A stretch of DNA of 37,209 bases from assembly GCA_001513075.1 (NCBI GenBank), contig LFSE01000113.1, positions 1 to 37,209 of the forward strand, in the 5' to 3' direction. The translations under genes and the position numbers were made by a program. This DNA is from Clostridiales bacterium DTU074 (GTDB taxonomy: Bacteria > Bacillota > Clostridia > Caldicoprobacterales > Caldicoprobacteraceae). Every line of letters starts with the position of its first letter. The stretch's first letter is position 1. This document shows positions 25,442-32,173 of this stretch, in pieces. A model generated the notes under the pieces. The model was not told the DNA's origin, made no database searches, and worked only from the letters and a program-made list of their open reading frames with translations.

Positions 25442-26362
25442 CTATTCCTTTAATGACCCAAGCATAACCCCTTGAACAAAGTACCTCTGCAGAAATGGAT
25501 ATATGAATATAATGGGAGTAACTATGATAACAAGAAATGACATCCTCAAAGACTCCGGCGTAATACCGGTCTGTCTTATCCTCTCCAATTCAATATTTAC
25601 CTGCAGTATTTGTGACCCTGAATCAGAGGTGGTGCTACTCTCAAAGGTTGCCTCTGCTATCAGTTTGCGAAGAAGGGTGGAAGCAGGTATCAGATTCTGA
25701 TCCTGTATAAAGAACTCACCTGTAAACCAGTCATTCCAGCAACCTACTCCTACAAACAATGCTATGGTAGCCAACACTGGCATCGACAGAGGCAGCATTA
25801 TCCTCCAGAATATGGTGTTTTCACTTGCACCATCGATCCTTGCAGACTCGGACAAACTATCGGGTATTCCGGTAAAATAAGTCCTTACGATGACAGCATT
25901 GAAAAAGCTATATAGGGACGGAATTATTAAAACCCAATAAGAGTTCATAAGTCCCAACTGCCTATACAAAACGTAGGTGGGGATCAATCCCCCACTGAAT
26001 AGGGTAGTAAAGAAGAAGAAAAAGACAATATATTTTCTCCCAGGTAGCCCCTTTCTGGCAAGGCCGTAAGCCAACATGGCCGTCAGCAGGACTGACAATA
26101 CAGTAACCAGCAAAGTTCTGGATACCGAGATTAAAAATGAACTGGTAATCAACGGATGCTGAAAGGCCTTCTCGTAGTTACGCAGCGTGAACTCCCTTGG
26201 CCAGAGGTATATTCCTCCCTTCATGGCGTCGTATCCATCGTTAAAGGACAGAACCAATATATATATAAATGGATACAGAGTAGAGATACAAAACAATATA
26301 AGAATGGTATAATTTATGATCATGTATATTCTATCAGCCAGCGTTAGTTTCTTTACACTCAT
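25442..26362 (-). CDS. Carbohydrate ABC transporter permease (LplC type)
   Basis: The 306-aa protein has about six membrane segments and the binding-protein-dependent permease EAA-type loop (SESARIDGASENTIFWRIMLPLS, around residues 170-195) that docks the ATPase. The N-terminal LADRIYMIINYTILILFC and the C-terminal RYFVQGVMLGSLKE are typical of the LplC/YtcP class. It forms a heterodimeric channel with the upstream permease. The ATG has GGAGG eight bases upstream. It lies 31 bp downstream of the partner permease gene. The substrate is set by the binding protein and is unknown. Confidence 0.94.
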   Translation of the reverse strand: MSVKKLTLADRIYMIINYTILILFCISTLYPFIYILVLSFNDGYDAMKGGIYLWPREFTLRNYEKAFQHPLITSSFLISVSRTLLVTVLSVLLTAMLAYGLARKGLPGRKYIVFFFFFTTLFSGGLIPTYVLYRQLGLMNSYWVLIIPSLYSFFNAVIVRTYFTGIPDSLSESARIDGASENTIFWRIMLPLSMPVLATIALFVGVGCWNDWFTGEFFIQDQNLIPASTLLRKLIAEATFESSTTSDSGSQILQVNIELERIRQTGITPESLRMSFLVIIVTPIIFIYPFLQRYFVQGVMLGSLKE

Positions 26363-26393
26363 TTACAACGCCTCCAACTTAAAATACTCCAAA

Positions 26394-27365
26394 TCACCAG
26401 AGTGAAATTTCGGTATATTTTCGGGAAATATTATTAACAGTTACAATTAAAATCATTGATATAACGGACTTAAACAAGCCTATAGCTGTAGCATACGAAA
26501 ACTGGCCCTGACGAATTCCCTTCTTCAATACATAGGTATCCAATATTTCGGAAACATGCAACGTGCTCGGAGTTTGCATCAGATATATCTGATCAAAACC
26601 AGCGTTCAATATGCCGCTGAGCGACAAAATCAGGAGTATACCGATGGTGGGAGCCAGACAGGGTAGGGTGATCTTGAATATCTTACTCCAACGGCCGGCA
26701 CCATCTATCTCTGCCGCTTCGTATAATGTGGGATCAATATTTGTCAATGCGGCAAGGTATATGATTGAACCCCAGCCTACTCCTTTCCAAATATCGCTTA
26801 TTACTACAAGGGGATAGAAGAGAGAGGGCATTCCCATGAAGAATATAGGTTCCATCCCAAGCTGCATTCTTAAATCATTCACAAACCCAGCATTTGGAGA
26901 CAGTATCTTCTGTAACAGCGTTACTACTACTACCCACGAAACGAAGTGAGGGAGGTAGGAAATGGTCTGTACCACCCGTTTAAATTTAGTATGCACCACT
27001 TCGTTAAGCATAAGGGCCAGTACTATAGGAGCCGGGAAACCAAATAGCAGCTTTAATACGCTGATTGACAACGTGTTCCTTATGGTTTCATAAAAGCTGG
27101 AATCAGCAAGAAAAGCTTTAAAATACTTTAACCCGGCCCATGGACTCCCTAATATACCCAAATTATACTTGAAATCCTTAAAGGCCAGAAGAACACCGTA
27201 CATAGGATAATATGCAAAGATCAGATACCATATAATTGCAGGAAGTATAAACAAATACACGTGCCTGAAATACCATATCCTTTGAATGGCCTTCTTTCTA
27301 TTCCGTGCGGCCACAGGAGGGGATTCGGCAACTCCGCTAACATTGTTCTTTACCTTTCCCATCAT
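26394..27365 (-). CDS. Carbohydrate ABC transporter permease (LplB type)
   Basis: The 323-aa protein has six predicted membrane segments. Characteristic LplB phrases are YYPMYGVLLAFKDFKYNLGI early, SYLPHFVSWVVV in the middle, and the EAA loop LYEAAEIDGAGRWSKIFKIT for ATPase contact. The N-terminus is a soluble basic stretch. It is the first gene of the transporter/glycyl-radical operon and pairs with the downstream LplC-type permease. AGGAGGG lies ten bases before the ATG, with a second ATG directly after it as an alternative start. The promoter lies at 27555-27583, leaving an untranslated leader of about 180 nt. Confidence 0.94.
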   Translation of the reverse strand: MMGKVKNNVSGVAESPPVAARNRKKAIQRIWYFRHVYLFILPAIIWYLIFAYYPMYGVLLAFKDFKYNLGILGSPWAGLKYFKAFLADSSFYETIRNTLSISVLKLLFGFPAPIVLALMLNEVVHTKFKRVVQTISYLPHFVSWVVVVTLLQKILSPNAGFVNDLRMQLGMEPIFFMGMPSLFYPLVVISDIWKGVGWGSIIYLAALTNIDPTLYEAAEIDGAGRWSKIFKITLPCLAPTIGILLILSLSGILNAGFDQIYLMQTPSTLHVSEILDTYVLKKGIRQGQFSYATAIGLFKSVISMILIVTVNNISRKYTEISLW

Positions 27366-27488
27366 ACTATATTAACCCTCCTATATCAATTAATTTCAAC
27401 TTTTCAAACAATACTCCAGCCGCAAGCCTAAAACCAGATAAACATTACTCTAACTTCAGAATGTTTATAAAGCTTTACTGAAACTTGC

Positions 27489-27502
27489 TGGGAACGTTTT
27501 AT
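27489..27502. promoter_or_regulatory. Possible CcpA cre-like site
   Basis: TGGGAACGTTTTAT (plus strand) keeps the TG, central ARCG and W-rich positions of the Firmicutes cre consensus WTGNNARCGNWWWCAW but lacks the terminal CA. It lies about 50 bp downstream of the operon transcription start, a roadblock position for catabolite repression. Confidence 0.35.
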
Positions 27503-27554
27503 ATCTAAATCATATATATTTTTTCAAATGTTATAGCCCTCATCTGATGAGTTG

Positions 27555-27583
27555 AGTATATCATACGTATTTTTCTTTGTCAA
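27555..27583 (-). promoter_or_regulatory. Promoter of the transporter/glycyl-radical operon with operator half-site
   Basis: Minus strand: -35 TTGACA (27578-27583), 17-bp spacer, -10 TATACT (27555-27560). The -10 sits in TGATATACT, the same octamer-plus-T that begins the palindromic operators in front of the regulator gene; the second half of the palindrome is not conserved here. Confidence 0.82.
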
Positions 27584-27724
27584 TATAATTTTTTTGCTCC
27601 ATTTTTGACATATTCTTAACATATTTTTTCTGGTATCCCTCTCCTTTAGTTATACTATGTTATGGAAGATATACATAATATAACCAACTCTTAGATATAT
27701 CTTAATGTGCATTACACCAAATTT

Positions 27725-28858
27725 TCATGAACCGGCATATCTGCATATATCCGTCGATTCCTTAACAATCAATTTAACAGGTATTGTTATCTTTTTTATT
27801 TGCGTTCTTTTATCATTCTCAAGCATTTCAATAACAATCTCAGCTGCAGTTTTGCCGATCATATAAAAATCCTGCTCTACCGTGGTCAGCATAATGCCCA
27901 CATGCTCCAGCACATCAAGATTGTCAAAGCCTATCAAAGATATCTCCTTGGGAATCTTAACCCCCATCCCCATAAATGCCTTTTGTACTGTTACGGCTAC
28001 ATAGTCGTTTTCTGCAATTACAGCCGTTACCTTTTTCTTCAATAATTTTTCAAGCACCGACTTTATGTAGTCCGTTTTTTCGACTTCGTTTTTCAAATAT
28101 CTTATTTTAGAGGCCAAGCCCAATACAATGTGATCCTCGTTTATTTGAAGCCCATGCTCTATCAGGGCCGAACAATAGCCAAAAAATCGTTGTCGAACCG
28201 TACTGATGGACTCAATATCAGCAGTTGCAACAAAGGCAATATTTTTATGCCCCAATTCAACAAGATGGGTAACTGCCTGATATGCCCCGTCAAAGTTATC
28301 ACAGGTGACATAACTTACGGGTATGGACTCATAATGCTTATCTATGGTAACAATGGGATAACCGGTGATGTGCATTGTATATAACAGATCAAAATTGGCC
28401 CTGGATATGGGATAGTAAATAATCCCGCTTATTCCGTTTTTTGGAAGATTAATTAGCAGCTCCCTTTCATGTTTCACATCTTCTGTAATGTGGAAGGTCA
28501 GATAGTAACCCTTTTGGTTGATGGCATCAGTTGCACCCTTAACATAATCCATGTTTCTGCCCTGCATACTTGTAGCTGGTATAATCATGGATATTACATT
28601 CTTTGTTCCAGGCTCATTTACTTTCTTCTGGTATAGTCCCAATACAAAGCTACCCTGACCCCTCTTCCTGTATATAAGCCCTGCTCTTTCCAACTCTTCC
28701 AAAGCTCTCTTTGCTGTGATCCTGCTTACACCGAATATCTCTGCCATCTCCATCTCGGTAGGAAGCTGATCGTCAGGTAATAGCTCTTTATTGATTATCT
28801 TTTGCCTATAATGCTCAAATATCTGCATATATAACGGTTTCTTTTCCTCGTTTGCCAT
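27725..28858 (-). CDS. GntR/LacI chimeric transcriptional regulator (AraR-like)
   Basis: The product is 377 aa. A GntR winged helix at residues ~5-75 (LPTEMEMAEIFGVSRITAKR, then RKRGQGSFV) is joined to a LacI/periplasmic-binding-protein effector domain (~85-375; HLVELGHKNIAFVA, LIGFDNLDVLEHVGIMLTTV). This arrangement defines the AraR-like family, sugar-responsive repressors released by mono- or disaccharides. The ATG has GAGGAG five bases upstream. It lies directly upstream of, and in the same direction as, the sugar operon. Two 18-bp palindromes in its own promoter region suggest autoregulation and control of the operon. The inducer is unknown. Confidence 0.93.
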   Translation of the reverse strand: MANEEKKPLYMQIFEHYRQKIINKELLPDDQLPTEMEMAEIFGVSRITAKRALEELERAGLIYRKRGQGSFVLGLYQKKVNEPGTKNVISMIIPATSMQGRNMDYVKGATDAINQKGYYLTFHITEDVKHERELLINLPKNGISGIIYYPISRANFDLLYTMHITGYPIVTIDKHYESIPVSYVTCDNFDGAYQAVTHLVELGHKNIAFVATADIESISTVRQRFFGYCSALIEHGLQINEDHIVLGLASKIRYLKNEVEKTDYIKSVLEKLLKKKVTAVIAENDYVAVTVQKAFMGMGVKIPKEISLIGFDNLDVLEHVGIMLTTVEQDFYMIGKTAAEIVIEMLENDKRTQIKKITIPVKLIVKESTDICRYAGS

Positions 28859-28945
28859 CGGGTCTCCTCTTCCTCAAATAAATATAGCAATCATTGCCTA
28901 ATTTTCCCAGATGTTCATTATTCATTATATCATATCATTAATATT

Positions 28946-28963
28946 GATATAAATTAGTATATC
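28946..28963. promoter_or_regulatory. Palindromic operator copy 1 (regulator leader)
   Basis: GATATAAATTAGTATATC: perfect 6-bp arms GATATA/TATATC around six bases. It is embedded in a 29-bp direct repeat (28943-28971), and the second copy (29010-29038) starts 67 bp away. It lies between the regulator promoter and its start codon. Confidence 0.65.
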
Positions 28964-29012
28964 ATGGATTGAAGCAATACTTCTTTAGACGTTGAGAACT
29001 CTCTTTTGTATT

Positions 29013-29030
29013 GATATATGTTAGTATATC
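29013..29030. promoter_or_regulatory. Palindromic operator copy 2 (overlaps regulator -10)
   Basis: GATATATGTTAGTATATC has the same perfect arms as copy 1. Its TATATC arm covers the -10 box of the regulator promoter, so binding would block transcription. Flanking ATT and ATTG bases are shared with copy 1. Confidence 0.7.
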
Positions 29031-29051
29031 ACCGATTGTTGAATATGTCAA
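29023..29051 (-). promoter_or_regulatory. Promoter of the AraR-like regulator gene
   Basis: Minus strand: -35 TTGACA (29046-29051), 17-bp spacer, -10 TATACT (29023-29028). The layout is identical to the transporter promoter. The leader to the ATG is about 160 nt. Confidence 0.8.
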
Positions 29052-29558
29052 CTCAATTTGAATGCAAGCCTTTTATTTCTAAATTGCAATAATAAATGCA
29101 ACACTTTTTTTCACAGGAAAGTATGATATAGATAACTGTTATTTATATAATAACTAAAACAGTATAAGATTTCATCCCAATGAAGATTTCACGCAAAATC
29201 GATATATAATGACTCCAAATAGAAAATATGGGATGAAAACAAGAGAAAGGATTTCAACATCCGTGAATTATAAGGGGATAGCTTCACATCGATAAGAATC
29301 AGATTAAATGGCCCAAAGCAATAAGCTAGCTGTAACACAAGCGGGTCGTATAATGCGTACAAATCTTTGATATATCAAAGATTTACTTCCATCGCATACA
29401 ACTATACTATGTTCCTTACCCAAGACGCGTAACCTAACTCTTCCTTCATTATCTTTATTGGAGCAAGCAGCATCATTAAAGCCATCTCAGAGAAATGCTA
29501 TCCGCAAAAAATTAAACATCCATCGGGATAAATGCCGGGGAAACAGAACTTCAACGTA
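29052..29558. other. Gene-free region with palindromes
   Basis: About 500 bp without a convincing gene. It contains a perfect 24-bp palindrome at 29361-29384 (half AAATCTTTGATA) and a long-spaced inverted repeat, TTTCATCCCA (29170-29179) with TGGGATGAAA (29229-29238). Short open frames are present but none has supportable homology. It may be remnant sequence of a lost gene or small mobile element. Confidence 0.45.
29361..29384. repeat. Perfect 24-bp palindrome
   Basis: Every position is self-complementary: AAATCTTTGATA followed by its exact reverse complement, with no spacer. It could be a regulator-binding site, a cruciform-prone sequence or an end of a small element. Confidence 0.6.
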
Positions 29559-29606
29559 TAAAAAGCAGTGTATGACGCCGGTATTCGGCACATATCATAC
29601 ACTGCT
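29559..29606 (-). terminator. guaA terminator
   Basis: AGCAGTGTATGA (29564-29575) pairs with TCATACACTGCT (29595-29606), with an inner GCCG/CGGC stem. On the minus strand it is followed by TTTTATACG. It lies 35 bp after the guaA stop. Confidence 0.85.
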
Positions 29607-29640
29607 GTATTTATTGCAAACTGCCTTAATCTGTGCCCCA

Positions 29641-31176
29641 TTATTCCCATTCAATTGTAGCCGGAGGTTTGCTGGTTATATCATATACAACCCTGTTTAC
29701 ACCTTTAACCTCGTTAACAATCCTGCCGGAGACCTTTTCCAACACATCATACGGTATTCTTGCCCAGTTTGCCGTCATGTAATCGGTTGTCATAACCGCC
29801 CTTAATGCAATCACGTGATCGTAAGTCCTCTCATCCCCCATAACCCCTACAGATCTGAGGGAAGTGAGCACGGCAAAATACTGGCTTATATCGTTTGCAA
29901 GCTTTGCCTTTGCTATCTCTTCTCTGAATATATGATCGGCCTCCCTGACGATATCCAGCTTTTCTCTTGTAATCTCGCCTATGACCCTGACTGCCAACCC
30001 CGGCCCGGGAAAGGGCTGTCTTGATATAATCTCTTCCGGAAGATTGAGCTCACTGCCCACTTTCCTGACTTCATCCTTAAACAGGTTCCTCAGGGGTTCT
30101 ATAATGCCTTTAAATTCAATGTTGAGAGGCAAGCCGCCAACATTGTGATGGCTCTTAATAACGGCCGAATCACCTACACCGCTTTCAACCACGTCCGGAT
30201 ATATGGTTCCCTGAACCAGGTAATCAATTTCGCCGAGCTTTCTCGCCTGCTCTTCAAATACCCGGATGAATTCCTCACCGATTATCTTTCGTTTCCTTTC
30301 AGGATCGGTCACCCCTGCAAGCCTTCCAAGAAACCTGTCGCCTGCATGCACCCTTATAAAATTCATATTGAATTTATCCCTAAATACACTTTCAACCTGC
30401 TCTGTCTCATTTTTTCTAAGAAGTCCATGATCCACAAATATGCAGGTAAGCCTGTCCCCTATAGCCTTATGTACTAGCACGGCAGCAACCGAGGAATCCA
30501 CACCACCGGAAAGGGCACAGAGTGCTTCCCCATTCCCCACCCTGCGGCGGATTTCTTCAACCGTGTTTTCTATAAAGGATGACATCTTCCAATCCCCTGA
30601 ACAGCTGCATATATTATATAGGAAGTTTTCCAACATAATCCTTCCACTGGAAGTATGTTCCACCTCAGGATGAAACTGTACGCTGTAAAGCTTTCTTCTC
30701 TCATCCTCCATTGCCGCTATTGCACAGTTGTCCGAACTAGCCGTTACTCTAAACCCCTCGGGCACCTTGCTTACACAATAGGTATGGCTCATCCAGGAGG
30801 AGATAACCGGCTCAATGCCGTGGAAAAGCTTGCTGGCCGGATCCAGCCTTACCTCGGTCCTGCCGTACTCTCTATGTTTTGCCCCGGCCACTTCCCCGCC
30901 CAGCATAACACTCATAAGCTGCATGCCGTAACATATGCCTAAAATTGGTATGCCAAGTTCGAACAGTTCTCTATCACAAACCGGAGCCCCTTCTTCATTA
31001 ACCGATGCAGGTCCACCTGTCAATATGATGCCTTTGGGATTCAGGCTCTTTATCCTATTTATGGAAACATTATAGGGGAGTATTTCACAATAGACTTCGG
31101 CTTCCCTTACCCGTCGGGCAATAAGCTGTTTATACTGTCCTCCGAAATCAAGGATCAACACCAATTGGTTTTTCAA
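29641..31176 (-). CDS. guaA: GMP synthase (glutamine-hydrolysing)
   Basis: The 511-aa protein is full-length for GuaA, which converts XMP to GMP with ATP and glutamine. The N-terminal class I glutaminase has the nucleophile in GICYGMQL (Cys82) and the FHPE His/Glu pair. The central ATP-pyrophosphatase carries the PP-loop ALSGGVDSS. The C-terminal dimerisation domain ends with the usual [10 protein letters not shown] prefer the TTG at 31176, eight bases after GAGAGGGG; a TTG at 31182 is only two bases from it. It has its own extended -10 promoter (31237-31245) and terminator, so it is monocistronic. Confidence 0.97.
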   Translation of the reverse strand: MKNQLVLILDFGGQYKQLIARRVREAEVYCEILPYNVSINRIKSLNPKGIILTGGPASVNEEGAPVCDRELFELGIPILGICYGMQLMSVMLGGEVAGAKHREYGRTEVRLDPASKLFHGIEPVISSWMSHTYCVSKVPEGFRVTASSDNCAIAAMEDERRKLYSVQFHPEVEHTSSGRIMLENFLYNICSCSGDWKMSSFIENTVEEIRRRVGNGEALCALSGGVDSSVAAVLVHKAIGDRLTCIFVDHGLLRKNETEQVESVFRDKFNMNFIRVHAGDRFLGRLAGVTDPERKRKIIGEEFIRVFEEQARKLGEIDYLVQGTIYPDVVESGVGDSAVIKSHHNVGGLPLNIEFKGIIEPLRNLFKDEVRKVGSELNLPEEIISRQPFPGPGLAVRVIGEITREKLDIVREADHIFREEIAKAKLANDISQYFAVLTSLRSVGVMGDERTYDHVIALRAVMTTDYMTANWARIPYDVLEKVSGRIVNEVKGVNRVVYDITSKPPATIEWE

Positions 31177-31236
31177 TGTCAAAACCCCTCTCGCATTTCT
31201 ATTTATATTTTAAGCATCATACTCTTTAGGCATTCA

Positions 31237-31245
31237 ATTATACCA
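31237..31245 (-). promoter_or_regulatory. Extended -10 promoter of guaA
   Basis: Minus strand TGGTATAAT (extended TGn plus perfect TATAAT); no good -35 at 17 bp. It is about 60 bp upstream of the guaA start. No purine riboswitch motif was recognised between it and the start. Confidence 0.5.
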
Positions 31246-31260
31246 CAAATATTATCCCTA

Positions 31261-32022
31261 TTATCTCCTCACCGGTATTCCGCAGCTCTCAAGATAATCC
31301 TTAACCTGGGCAATTGTAAGCTCACCAAAGTGGAAAAGAGAGGCGGCCAATACCGCATCGGCTCCTCCGTCCAGTATAACTTCGGAGAAGTGATCCAGCC
31401 GTCCTGCGCCCCCGGATGCGATGACCGGAATATTAACGGCCTGGGTTACAGCTCTTGTCAGAGCTATATCGTATCCGTTTTTAGTACCATCCATATCCAT
31501 GCTGGTGAGCAGTATTTCCCCTGCCCCCCTTTTCTGCACCTCCATTGCCCACTCAACGGCATCCAGTCCGGTATTAATTCTTCCGCCATTGATATAGACA
31601 TCCCAGCCGTCTCCATCCCGACGATGCTTTGCGTCTATGGCAACCACAACGCACTGGCTGCCAAACCGCAATGCAGCTTCCTCAATAAGATCGGGATTCC
31701 GTACGGCGGCCGAATTAATGGAGATCTTGTCAGCCCCTGCCATTAATATATCGCGAAAATCCTCCAAAGTTCGTATTCCGCCTCCCACCGTCAGGGGTAT
31801 AAAGACCTGCTCGGCGGTCCTTGCCACAACATCGATCATAATGTTTCGTGCTTGAGCCGATGCGGTTATATCCAGAAATACCAGCTCATCGGCCCCGGCA
31901 TCATTGTAAGTTCTGGCTGCTTCAACCGGATCCCCCGCATCCCGAAGATTTACAAACTTTATACCTTTGACCACTCTCCCGGATTCAACATCCAAACACG
32001 GGATAATGCGCTTTGTAAGCAT
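31261..32022 (-). CDS. hisF: Imidazole glycerol phosphate synthase cyclase subunit
   Basis: This 253-aa (beta/alpha)8 barrel has the normal HisF length. It forms IGP and AICAR from PRFAR using ammonia from HisH. The catalytic Asp11 (IIPCLDV) and Asp130 (VVVAIDAKH) are at their canonical positions. Both phosphate-binding halves are visible (LTVGGGIRT and [13 protein letters not shown]). The ATG at 32022 is chosen because AGGAGG lies six bases upstream; the ORF start at 32064 has none. No hisH or other his gene is adjacent; it sits between guaA and purL. AICAR links histidine and purine synthesis, which may make the placement meaningful, or it may be a displaced or second copy. Confidence 0.95.
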   Translation of the reverse strand: MLTKRIIPCLDVESGRVVKGIKFVNLRDAGDPVEAARTYNDAGADELVFLDITASAQARNIMIDVVARTAEQVFIPLTVGGGIRTLEDFRDILMAGADKISINSAAVRNPDLIEEAALRFGSQCVVVAIDAKHRRDGDGWDVYINGGRINTGLDAVEWAMEVQKRGAGEILLTSMDMDGTKNGYDIALTRAVTQAVNIPVIASGGAGRLDHFSEVILDGGADAVLAASLFHFGELTIAQVKDYLESCGIPVRR

Positions 32023-32119
32023 ATTTCTCCTCCTTGCAATCAGGTTGCTACCAACTGACGACAAAAGATAGCAGTGTCAGATATTCACGGAAATTTCAAT
32101 TTGAGCATGGCATGAATAA

Positions 32120-32167
32120 ACAAAATTGAGCCGTCCCGGAATCTTATAAACAGAGCCGGGGCTGGCT
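32120..32167 (-). terminator. Terminator-like stem after purL
   Basis: AGCC plus CCCGG (32129-32139) pair with CCGGG plus GGCT (32156-32167) around a small internal loop. On the minus strand TCAATTTTGTTTATT follows. It lies just after the purL stop and before the hisF leader. Confidence 0.65.
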
Positions 32168-32173
32168 TCGTAT

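Larger units (their letters stand above)
27366..27724. other. Leader and promoter region of the sugar operon
   Basis: This 359-bp gap holds the transporter ribosome site, a cre-like sequence (27489-27502), a CTCATCTGATGAG palindrome (27539-27551), the operon promoter (27555-27583) and an AGATATATCT palindrome (27693-27702). I see no terminator for the regulator gene, so read-through into the operon is possible. Confidence 0.6.

Noticed and set aside
28943-29038. CRISPR-like repeat pair
   Set aside because: Only two 29-bp copies, imperfect, palindromic at the core and overlapping a promoter; better explained as operators.
29308-29370. 20-codon plus-strand frame (MAQSNKLAVTQAGRIMRTNL)
   Set aside because: Too short, no Shine-Dalgarno, and it ends inside the 24-bp palindrome; possibly remnant sequence but not supportable as a gene.
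29458-29805. 115-codon plus-strand frame running into the guaA 3' end
   Set aside because: The second half is antisense to guaA and the frame crosses the guaA terminator; no homology recognised.
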